Below, piece by piece: positions 53,698 to 62,694 of a DNA stretch of 64,000 nucleotides. Numbering within the stretch: the first letter of the stretch is position 1; each line of letters opens with the position of its first letter. A model generated the notes under the pieces. That model worked only from the letters and a program-made list of their open reading frames with translations, did not search any database and was not told the DNA's origin. The stretch spans positions 1-64,000 of the forward strand of contig JAATEV010000032.1 of assembly GCA_015655585.1 (NCBI GenBank). The letters are read 5' to 3'. The position numbers and the translations under genes are program-made. Source of the DNA: Terriglobales bacterium. GTDB lineage: Bacteria > Acidobacteriota > Terriglobia > Terriglobales > Acidobacteriaceae.

Positions 53698-54059
53698 GCC
53701 TGCGCGCCTCCGTAGACGAACTGCTCGGTTTGTTGCTGCTGGGACTGGAGGACGAGGTAGGTGATGGTGACGGTGAGGGTGGAATCGACGGCGGTGACGG
53801 CTACGGACTGCACGCGGATGACGTCGGAGAGCCACTGCTGGAGGCCGACCTGAATGGCTTGTTGCTGCGCGGCGGCGAGCACCTCGCTGTTGGGTGCGAA
53901 GACGAGCTGCGCGGTGCCGCTGCCGAAGGTGGGGCGGTTGACGCGCTCGCCGGGCGAGGTAAAGAGGATCTGCTCGACCATATCGCGGATGTGCGTGAGC
54001 GTGTCGGTCTGCGCGGTGTGACCGGTGGCGTCGAAGCGGTATGGATACGCGATGTTCAT
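53694..54059 (-). CDS. GPW/gp25-family baseplate protein (Afp9-like)
   Basis: 121-aa protein. The start at 54059 gives the classical N-terminus MNIAYPYRFDATGHTAQT; then HIRDMVEQILFTSPGERVNRPTFG is the gp25/GPW hallmark, followed by a LQQWLSDVIRVQSVAV region. It nucleates sheath polymerisation by joining baseplate and sheath. It overlaps the J-like gene downstream by four bases and follows the PAAR-like gene by eight bases. Confidence 0.93.
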   Translation of the reverse strand: MNIAYPYRFDATGHTAQTDTLTHIRDMVEQILFTSPGERVNRPTFGSGTAQLVFAPNSEVLAAAQQQAIQVGLQQWLSDVIRVQSVAVTAVDSTLTVTITYLVLQSQQQQTEQFVYGGAQA

Positions 54060-54067
54060 GACGAGGC

Positions 54068-54385
54068 TCAGATGACCGTGACCCGGGTTTGCGTGACGAG
54101 AGGAAGCAGCGGCGTGCCCGGAGGAGTGCAGATGGCTTGTCCGCTGAGGATGACGAGAGGTTGTCCGTTGGAGGTGACGCGTGTGCTGCCGGTGACCCAC
54201 TGCGCGGTCACGCAGGGTGGAACGGCGGTGGGGATGCCGGGACAGCCTGCGATGATCCATGGTGCGGAGATCAGGGTGGAGGGCTGGCCGGAGAGCGTGA
54301 CTCGGAGATTGGGCGCTGTGGGTGTGGCTTGTCCGCCGTGAAGGCAGAGCACGGTGGCGCCTTGCTGGATGAGGAAGCCGGGCAT
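54068..54385 (-). CDS. PAAR-like spike tip protein (Afp10-like)
   Basis: 105-aa protein starting GFLIQQGATVLCLHGGQATPTAPN with later AGCPGIPTAVPPCVTAQW and SGQAICTPPGTPL. The regular Cys/His positions (C14, H16, later Cys residues) and the Pro/Gly turns fit a small zinc-binding cone that sharpens the spike. It directly follows the gpV-like gene, sharing one base with it, and precedes gp25. Confidence 0.82.
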   Translation of the reverse strand: MPGFLIQQGATVLCLHGGQATPTAPNLRVTLSGQPSTLISAPWIIAGCPGIPTAVPPCVTAQWVTGSTRVTSNGQPLVILSGQAICTPPGTPLLPLVTQTRVTVI

Positions 54386-54891
54386 CAGATGACCTCCATG
54401 GCGCCTTCGTTGACGGTGACGGCGGGGCCGGTCATGGAGACGGTGGCGCCCTGGCCGTTGTTGAGGATGATGCCAGTGTCCGAGATGGAGAGGAACGCGC
54501 CGGTGGATGTTTTGAGCAGGATGCCGCCGGTGGGGCCGGGAACGTCGCTGACAAGGAGGGTGTTCTGCTCGGTGGTCTGGATGAGGAGCTGCTGCACGCC
54601 GGGAGGCGCGGCCAGGGCGAGCGCGGGCACGTCCGCGGCGGTGGGCCAGTAGCAGCCGACCCAGATGGGGTAGTCTACGTTGCCCTGCTCGAACTCGACC
54701 CAGACGCCGCTGCCGATCTCGGGGACGACGAAGAGGCCGGACTGGATGCCGCAGAAGGGCAGGCAGGGCAGGGCCCAGGTGGAGGGGAGGATGTTGGAGA
54801 CATCGGGCACCTGCACGAGGAGACGCGCAGTCTGCAATGGATCGACGTTGTCGATGACGATGCCGCGATATTTGCCGAAGTAATTGGGCAT
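54385..54891 (-). CDS. Baseplate assembly protein V / spike OB-fold protein (gp5/VgrG C-terminal-like)
   Basis: 168-aa protein. The OB-fold with FGKYRGIVIDNVDPLQTARL, WALPCLPFCGIQSGLFVVPEIG and GVWVEFEQGNVDYPIWVGCYW is typical of gpV/VgrG. The C-terminal part (about 125-165: GGILLKTSTGAFLSISDTGI and TVSMTGPAV) forms short beta-helix turns. It is separate from the gp27-like gpD gene upstream, as in P2-type tails, whereas Afp8/VgrG combine both. Confidence 0.92.
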   Translation of the reverse strand: MPNYFGKYRGIVIDNVDPLQTARLLVQVPDVSNILPSTWALPCLPFCGIQSGLFVVPEIGSGVWVEFEQGNVDYPIWVGCYWPTAADVPALALAAPPGVQQLLIQTTEQNTLLVSDVPGPTGGILLKTSTGAFLSISDTGIILNNGQGATVSMTGPAVTVNEGAMEVI

Positions 54892-54964
54892 TGCACTTCC
54901 CTGCTGGTTTGTTGTGAAGACTCGTTACTTTGCTGCGATTGCTGCGATGACTTCTGTTCTTCTT

Positions 54965-56101
54965 TCAATACGGTGTGGCGGGTACGACGGGGAGGTTCGA
55001 GATCAGCGCGTTGCGCTTGAGCACGAAGCTCTGTTTGTACTCGCCGGGTTTGAGCTGGTGTGTGGTGCTATCTACGAAGTGCATTCCGTCGAACGCGACG
55101 CCTGCGCCGCGCACGCCGACGAGGCTGCGGGCGCGCAAGATCTGGCCGTAACGGGTGACGTCCAGCGTGCCTTCGCCGCTGACGACGTCGGCTTTCTGGA
55201 CGGCTAGAGCCATGCCGCGCATGAGGGCGAGGCCGGGCGTGAGCTTGGCGGTGTCGGTCAACGGCGGAACGGTTTGCGGCGTGGGGACGACGGCTCCGAG
55301 CGGCGGGTTGAACGGCGTGACGGGCGGGATGATGACGGGGATGGTGACGTTGGTGGTCGCGTCCTGAATCCAGACCATCGGCATGACGGAGCTTTGGGGT
55401 TGATAGCGGAAGTTGAGGCTTTCGACGTTGGTCCAGGAATCCATGTTCACGTTGAGCGAGTTCTGCGGAGTGCCGAAGCGAACCTGTGGGCCCCAGTAGG
55501 CCTGATTCATTCCGGGCAGCGGGCCGGGAGACATGTAGAAGACGTAGCCGACCTCACGCGCCAGTTGCTGGATGTAGGCGAGGTCCGTGCCGTCCTGGCG
55601 GGGGATCTGCAGCAGGGGTACTGGGATGTCGGGGACGGGCACCGGGATGACCTCGGGCACGATGCCGAACGCCGCGTATTTCGCGAGGATGGTGAGAACA
55701 CGCAGGTCGGCGCTCATACCGGGATAGGGTATGCCGCTGAAGTCGATGAGGTTCATCAGCGAAGAGAGATCATGCCCGGTGACGATGAGTTTGGCGGAAC
55801 CGCTCATGGCGTCGGGAACGACTTCGTTGTGCTCGATGATGCCGTCTATGATGACCTGCGGCAGACCGGAGAAAGTGGCGACGAGGATGACTCGCATCAC
55901 AGGAATGGGAGCGCCGGAGGCGAGCAGGAAGAGCGTTTGCAGGATGGAGTTGTTGCCGAGCTTGAAGGTGAGCTGAAAGCCGCTGGGGCCAGTCGCGGAC
56001 TCGGTGACTTCGACAGAGACGAGCGCGTCGATGACAGGCTTGGGCACGGGCACGGCTTCCACCGGCCCGGCGAGCAGCGTGAGATGGAGCGGACTACCCA
56101 T
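54965..56101 (-). CDS. Phage late control D-like hub protein (gpD/gp27-like)
   Basis: 378-aa protein forming the trimeric hub under the spike. DALVSVEVTESATGPSGFQLTF, MRVILVATFSGLPQVIIDGII and TDLAYIQQLAREVGYVFYMSPG match phage late-control gene D proteins. The sequence FGTPQNSLNVNMDSWTNVESLNF is the second barrel. It overlaps the LysM gene upstream by eight bases and precedes the gpV gene by 73 bases. Confidence 0.9.
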   Translation of the reverse strand: MGSPLHLTLLAGPVEAVPVPKPVIDALVSVEVTESATGPSGFQLTFKLGNNSILQTLFLLASGAPIPVMRVILVATFSGLPQVIIDGIIEHNEVVPDAMSGSAKLIVTGHDLSSLMNLIDFSGIPYPGMSADLRVLTILAKYAAFGIVPEVIPVPVPDIPVPLLQIPRQDGTDLAYIQQLAREVGYVFYMSPGPLPGMNQAYWGPQVRFGTPQNSLNVNMDSWTNVESLNFRYQPQSSVMPMVWIQDATTNVTIPVIIPPVTPFNPPLGAVVPTPQTVPPLTDTAKLTPGLALMRGMALAVQKADVVSGEGTLDVTRYGQILRARSLVGVRGAGVAFDGMHFVDSTTHQLKPGEYKQSFVLKRNALISNLPVVPATPY

Positions 56102-56459
56102 TGCGCACTCCTGCGGGAATGGCGGAGGCGAGCGGGATGAGGATCGAACGGCCTTTCTGCGCGGTAAGCTCGTCGGGATCGGTGGCGGTGTTGGCGTCGC
56201 AGATCATCCAGAAGAGCAGAGGGTCGCCGAGGAAGCGAGCGGAGAGATTGTCGATGCGGTCGCTTTCGACGACGGCGTAGTTCTGTACCGACGCATAGAC
56301 CGAGGGCTGCGGGAGGATACGCCGCGCGAGATACCTGACCGGAGTTCCATCAGGCTGCGTATAAACTTTTGTGGCCGCGCCGTAGTAGCGGCTGCTCTGG
56401 CTGGTGGGAGCTCCGGTTCCTGCGGCGGATTGGATGATGTTGGCGAGAGCGATATCCAT
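56094..56459 (-). CDS. LysM/tail-X-like baseplate protein
   Basis: 121-aa protein. The ATG at 56459 is used. The C-terminal half SARFLGDPLLFWMICDANTA...GRSILIPL fits a LysM-type fold, as in the C-terminal part of Afp7. The N-terminal half (YYGAATKVYTQPDGTPVRYL) is typical of eCIS baseplate proteins of this size. Together with the 200-aa protein upstream it may equal one split Afp7. Confidence 0.78.
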   Translation of the reverse strand: MDIALANIIQSAAGTGAPTSQSSRYYGAATKVYTQPDGTPVRYLARRILPQPSVYASVQNYAVVESDRIDNLSARFLGDPLLFWMICDANTATDPDELTAQKGRSILIPLASAIPAGVRNG

Positions 56460-56476
56460 AACGTTTCTCCGGTGAT

Positions 56477-57079
56477 TCAAGCCTGCTGCGCGAGAGTCTC
56501 TTTGGTGGTCTGGTAGATCATGTACATGGCCCCGGCGGGCGAGAGGAAGCCGACATCGTTGACGCTGAGGACGCGCATACCGAGCGATACTTTGGCGCGA
56601 ATGGGATTCAGATTGGCATCGAAGGCCTCTTCGGTGACGGAGAGGTCGGTGATGCGAACGGGCGTGACGCGGTTCTTGCCCCATGCAAAGACGGTGAGGG
56701 CGGACTCCATGGGCAGGATCTCGATGGTGCCTAGGAGCGAGAGCGTCTCGTTGGTATTGAGCACAGAGCTGGAGGGGTAGAGCAGAAGCTCCAGCAGGGC
56801 AAGCTGCGGCTGAATGCCGAGGCTGGTTGCAACGGGGTCGGAGACCGCGAGCTGGTCCGTCGCGTCGATCTCGAGGTCGCACTTGAGGGTCTCGATGGGT
56901 GGGCCTTTGAGGCGAAAGACCTCGGTGCGGTCAGGCTCGTCGCCGACGCTCTGGGGCTTGATCGAGCGCGTGAGCGAGTCGGGGTTGTATTGCAGCATGA
57001 TGGTGCCGATGCGGATGCCGGTGTTGGGATCGAAGGTGAGGATGGCTCCCTTTTGCAGTTGGGGAGAGATGTCAGGCAT
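56477..57079 (-). CDS. Contractile injection system tube-adaptor protein (Afp7 N-terminal-like)
   Basis: 200-aa protein. KGAILTFDPNTGIRIGTIMLQYNPDSLTRSI is typical of the CIS tube N-terminal domain; FRLKGPPIETLKCDLEIDATD and the C-terminal KVSLGMRVLSVNDVGF follow the family. It probably joins the inner tube to the hub. It overlaps the 121-aa gene upstream by eight bases. Confidence 0.88.
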   Translation of the reverse strand: MPDISPQLQKGAILTFDPNTGIRIGTIMLQYNPDSLTRSIKPQSVGDEPDRTEVFRLKGPPIETLKCDLEIDATDQLAVSDPVATSLGIQPQLALLELLLYPSSSVLNTNETLSLLGTIEILPMESALTVFAWGKNRVTPVRITDLSVTEEAFDANLNPIRAKVSLGMRVLSVNDVGFLSPAGAMYMIYQTTKETLAQQA

Positions 57080-57427
57080 GGGGCGCTCCTTCGCTCAATG
57101 GGACGCTAAGCGGGGCGCTGGGTTGAGCGCTTCGTTGCGTGCTGCGTTGCGGTTGCGTCAGTTGCGAGAAGACGCTCCCGGCGATCTGATTGCCAATGGA
57201 GTGCGGGTCTGCGCTGGAGGCGATGCGGAACGAGCCTGCGTCGATATGCCCAAGATGGAGCGAGCCTAGGGACAGGGTGTGCGGTCCGGCTTCGGTGAGA
57301 AGACGCGAGAGCTCGCGCTCGACGGCAGCGCCGATGCGGCGGCGGTCACCGGAGGCGAAGCCATGCAGAACCAGCTCCTCGATGTGCAGCTTCAACGCGG
57401 GTGAACCCTGCGGACGTGTTGGCGGGG

Positions 57428-57437
<10 letters not shown>
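57072..57437 (-). CDS. Small conserved eCIS protein of unknown function
   Basis: 121-aa protein. LHIEELVLHGFASGDRRRIGAAVERELSRLL is the conserved part, similar to what I recall for short proteins next to eCIS ATPases; the C-terminal 40 residues are Gln/Ser/Pro-rich and low complexity. No enzyme motif is seen. It overlaps the AAA+ gene upstream by ten bases and the tube-adaptor gene downstream by eight, so it is strictly co-translated. Confidence 0.75.
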
Positions 57438-59506
<2,069 letters not shown>

Positions 59507-59515
59507 AGGTTTATG

Positions 59516-60715
59516 TCAGGGCATGACCACGGAAGGGCCATCCAGAAGGTGAGTTGCGGAGTTGAGGGTGAGCAGGCTTTCGGCTCCATCGACCTGCACG
59601 CGTACAAGATAGGTGCCCGTGGGAACGTTGGTGATGTTGATGACGATGGAATCCGCGTCCACGGAAGAGACGACCGCGGGCGAGGCGTAGGACTGGCGCG
59701 GCGTGACACTTACGTTGTCGAGCAGAAGAACGGCTCGTTGTCCGACGCCGATATTGGGAGTGAGATGCACTGTGACGTCCGTGCCAGTGGCGGCTGCCGC
59801 TGCTGTAGCGGCTGAAACAGTCGGGCAGAGCACGAAGGGAGCGATGTTGGATTCGAAGCCGCGATGCGCTGTGGCGGGTGTGCCCATGTCCATCGGCTGG
59901 AGCACCTGCACTCCCTTGACTCCTGCGTGGATTGTGCCGGGGATCGGCAGGGAGAGTTGTGTATCGGAGATGGATGCTGGCGTGAACTGCTGGTCTTCAA
60001 TGAGCAGAAGCGTATTGGCGCTGCGGAGATGCGTGCCTTGCACGAGGAGGGTGGAAGCGGAGGTGACCGGCTTGCCATCCTGCGAGACGACCTGGCTGAT
60101 GGATGGAGTATTCAGCGGCGCGACATAGAGGTTGCGTGCGAGCACAGGCGGAGCGGGCACGGGCGTGTCGGTCGACTCCATGAGGACGACGGAGGCCTGA
60201 TAGGCGGCGGAGAGGCTGTACTCCACCTGAAAGAAGACGGACCAGAGCTTGGAGAACTCTTCAAGAGAGAGCCCGGTGGGAGTGAAGCGGATGCGTTCGA
60301 TCTGAGTGTCCAGGCCGGAACCGGCGAGAAAGCCGAAGCTGGTGACCGCGTTGTTGATGTTGTCGGTGGAGAGGAGCGGCTGCGCGTGCAGCGTAGTGGC
60401 AACTGCTCCGAGCAGACGCTGCGGCTCCAGCTTTGTATCGTCGCCGTGGAAGGTGAGGAGGTAGTGGAGATCGAAGGCCGCCTGCGGGCGTTGCGCGAGA
60501 GAGCCGTCGGACCGGCGCGTGGGCACGTCGGCGTTGCGGTATGCGACGTTGGGCGTGATCTGGTAGAGGTAGATGTTGACCAGCGGCGTGGTGGAACTGG
60601 TGGCATCGGGGCGGTTGAAGCCGATATCGGAGCCGCCGACGGCATCTTTTACGGGCAGCAGAAGAACCTGCCGGAGAGCGGCGGTCACGGTGGCGATGGC
60701 GAGATAGTTGCTCAT
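59516..60715 (-). CDS. DUF4255/Pvc16-family tail terminator with TIG-like C-terminus
   Basis: 399-aa protein. The N-terminal 190 residues (AIATVTAALRQVLLLPV, TPLVNIYLYQITPNVAYRNAD, FDLHYLLTFHGDDTKLEPQRLLG) are the Pvc16_N domain that caps the sheath and tube end. The C-terminal half (PVTSASTLLVQGTHLRS, LPIPGTIHAGVKGVQV) resembles IPT/TIG beta-sandwiches and is longer than in Afp16. It overlaps the Pro-rich gene upstream by four bases. Confidence 0.9.
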   Translation of the reverse strand: MSNYLAIATVTAALRQVLLLPVKDAVGGSDIGFNRPDATSSTTPLVNIYLYQITPNVAYRNADVPTRRSDGSLAQRPQAAFDLHYLLTFHGDDTKLEPQRLLGAVATTLHAQPLLSTDNINNAVTSFGFLAGSGLDTQIERIRFTPTGLSLEEFSKLWSVFFQVEYSLSAAYQASVVLMESTDTPVPAPPVLARNLYVAPLNTPSISQVVSQDGKPVTSASTLLVQGTHLRSANTLLLIEDQQFTPASISDTQLSLPIPGTIHAGVKGVQVLQPMDMGTPATAHRGFESNIAPFVLCPTVSAATAAAAATGTDVTVHLTPNIGVGQRAVLLLDNVSVTPRQSYASPAVVSSVDADSIVINITNVPTGTYLVRVQVDGAESLLTLNSATHLLDGPSVVMP

Positions 60716-61425
60716 CGCGGCCCTGTGCCTCTCTGCTGGAGAAACTGACTCAGCGAAAGCGTTGCGGGCTTGGGCCGCGTGCGTGTGGGTGCGGGCGGCG
60801 TGGAGACGATCTCCGCACGCACTTCGATGCGACCTATGGAGACGTGGACTACTGGCTGGGCCTCGGTTTGTTGCAAATCCAGATGGGACGCGCTGGTTGC
60901 GTGCTGCTCGCGTGGGATCGTCTGACGCGAGTGTGTGGTTGGCTCTGGAAATGCTGCGATGGGCGTTGGCGAATTTGTTTGTGAGTCGTATGAGAAATTT
61001 TCTGGAACGGATTCGTAAGAAGGATTCGAGTCTTTGGGAAGAGCTTCGCGCAGCAAGGCATTCTCGACTTGTGAATGGGGCTGCTCCGGGAGAGAGGCTG
61101 TTCGGTCAACACGAGCAGACAGCGCTTCGTTGTGAGGAGACGCGGGCTGATGAGGCGGTTCGGCTGCTGGAATATTTTGCGACTGTGGTGTTGCTCTGGC
61201 CTGTCTTGAGGGCGGCTCCGTAACGCGATTGAAGGGCTCGGGGCGTGCGGTGGGATATTCCGGCACGGGGCCGGAGAGTTCTTCGGGAGGATACGAGTTG
61301 TTGCGAGAGGACTCAGGATTGAAGCTGAGAGGAGACTCGGGGGTGAAGCGCGCAGGGGTGAACGGCTCGGCCAGAGGCATGATGCCGAGCGTGCGGGCGG
61401 CAAGGCGGTTCACGAAGCTGCCCAT
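60712..61425 (-). CDS. Proline-rich disordered eCIS protein with conserved ends
   Basis: 237-aa protein. The N-terminus (MGSFVNRLAARTLGIMPLAE) and C-terminus (VVHVSIGRIEVRAEI...LSLSQFLQQRG) look conserved, and I recall similar ends in proteins from other eCIS loci. The 170 residues between are Pro/Ser/Glu/Gln-rich and probably unstructured. It overlaps the gp26-like gene by 16 bases and the DUF4255 gene by 4. Role unknown; a flexible linker or scaffold for tube-sheath assembly is possible. Confidence 0.75.
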   Translation of the reverse strand: MGSFVNRLAARTLGIMPLAEPFTPARFTPESPLSFNPESSRNNSYPPEELSGPVPEYPTARPEPFNRVTEPPSRQARATPQSQNIPAAEPPHQPASPHNEALSARVDRTASLPEQPHSQVENALLREALPKDSNPSYESVPENFSYDSQTNSPTPIAAFPEPTTHSRQTIPREQHATSASHLDLQQTEAQPVVHVSIGRIEVRAEIVSTPPAPTRTRPKPATLSLSQFLQQRGTGPR

Positions 61426-62144
61426 GTCATCTCCATGTAGGCTTGCCTGCGGGCGGGGCTCAGGGCGAGAATCTCGGGCTCGCTCCAGCCATAGGCGGAG
61501 GCCAGCGCGTGAATCTCGCGTAGAAGCCGCTTCGCCGTGGCAGAGATCTTCGCCCAGAGGAAGCGTTCGATATCGAGCACGACCTGCCAGCCGTGGGAGC
61601 AGGCGGTGCAGTGAAGCTCCATGAGGATCTCAGCCGCAGGATCGGCTGCGATCAGTGCAGCGGAGACAGGCTCCACCACGCTCTCCGGCAACTCGTGCGG
61701 TGGAACCGGTTGGCCTTCGATGGATGCCTCGACGATGCAACGCTCCACGAGGAGCCGAGTGGCTTGCGCGAGGCCGGGGCATCGGCTTACGACCTCCAGG
61801 GTAAGGCTGTCGGGCAGTGCGAGGCGAAGACTTGCGCCACTAGTGTTAAGCAGCGGCGGTTCGATGGGAGACGGCAGCGACGCGAGGAGGTCGCTGGCGC
61901 AGACGCTGTATTGAAGCGGCTCTCCGCAGGCGGTGCAGAGGGCGAATGCAGCGAGCGTGGAGCCGAATAGGCGCTCATGGACTTCGATCAACATACGGTC
62001 ACGCGCCCCGACGCTGTAACGCGCAAGAACATCACGCGGCTCTCCCGTGCAGAAACAGAGAACCGTGAGGGCGCGGTGGACCGGATCTTCGGCCGAGCCG
62101 CGCTCCCACATTGCGAGAAGCTCCGAATTGGAGGGTGTGCGCAT
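61410..62144 (-). CDS. T4 baseplate protein/gp26-like zinc-ribbon protein
   Basis: 244-aa protein. The ATG at 62144 starts MRTPSNSELLAMWERG, typical of the T4 baseplate-type family seen in eCIS loci (from memory). Two Cys pairs, CTAC (about 79-82) and CTAC (about 184-187), with intervening long loop look like a split zinc ribbon. C-terminal RLLREIHALASAYGWSEPEILALSP...RQAYMEM is conserved in eCIS. A chaperone or baseplate-hub role is plausible. Eleven bases separate it from the tube gene. Confidence 0.78.
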   Translation of the reverse strand: MRTPSNSELLAMWERGSAEDPVHRALTVLCFCTGEPRDVLARYSVGARDRMLIEVHERLFGSTLAAFALCTACGEPLQYSVCASDLLASLPSPIEPPLLNTSGASLRLALPDSLTLEVVSRCPGLAQATRLLVERCIVEASIEGQPVPPHELPESVVEPVSAALIAADPAAEILMELHCTACSHGWQVVLDIERFLWAKISATAKRLLREIHALASAYGWSEPEILALSPARRQAYMEMTWAAS

Positions 62145-62155
62145 ACCGGCGGCGA

Positions 62156-62683
62156 TCAGGCCGAGGGAGCCGTGAAGCTTGGCTCCGTGGGTTCGGTGAC
62201 GCTGGTATCGCGCTCCCATCCTTCGTTTTCGAGCTTGATATGCTGGATGGCGACGGCGTTGGCGTTGGCATCGAGATCGGGCAGGGCCTGATACTCGGAG
62301 ACCCAGCAGCGGTAGATCTTATAGGCGATCGCAAGCTGCCCGGCTTCGTTGTAGAACTCCAGGATGAGGTCTTTGCGGAAGTCGGCGAGCGAGACCTCGG
62401 AGCCGAGACCAGAGCCATAGTTCCATACCTTATTGGCCCACTGCTCGAAGCTGACGTCGTGGGTGACGCCGCGCTCCAGCGTGATCGCATCGTACTCGGT
62501 ACGGCCGGGAGATTTACGGCTGGTGCTGGGGTCGCCGCCTTCGCGGTGTTTGACGACATCGGTGGTGCGCTTCAGGCCGCTCACCTTGCTGATGCCAGCC
62601 ACGTATTTTCCATCCCACTTCACGCGGAAGATGAAGTTTTTGTAGGGGTCGAAGCGTCTTGCGTTGACGGTAAACTGTGCCAT
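62156..62683 (-). CDS. Inner-tube protein (T4 gp19-like, Afp1/Afp5-like)
   Basis: 175-aa protein forming stacked hexameric rings of the inner tube. FDPYKNFIFRVKWDGKYVAGIS, KVSGLKRTTDVVKHREGGD and the C-terminal YKIYRCWVSEYQALPDLDA are diagnostic of T4-like virus tail tube proteins. The ATG at 62683 follows the sheath gene by eleven bases. Only one tube gene of this type is visible. Confidence 0.94.
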   Translation of the reverse strand: MAQFTVNARRFDPYKNFIFRVKWDGKYVAGISKVSGLKRTTDVVKHREGGDPSTSRKSPGRTEYDAITLERGVTHDVSFEQWANKVWNYGSGLGSEVSLADFRKDLILEFYNEAGQLAIAYKIYRCWVSEYQALPDLDANANAVAIQHIKLENEGWERDTSVTEPTEPSFTAPSA

Positions 62684-62694
62684 GCTGAGGCTCC

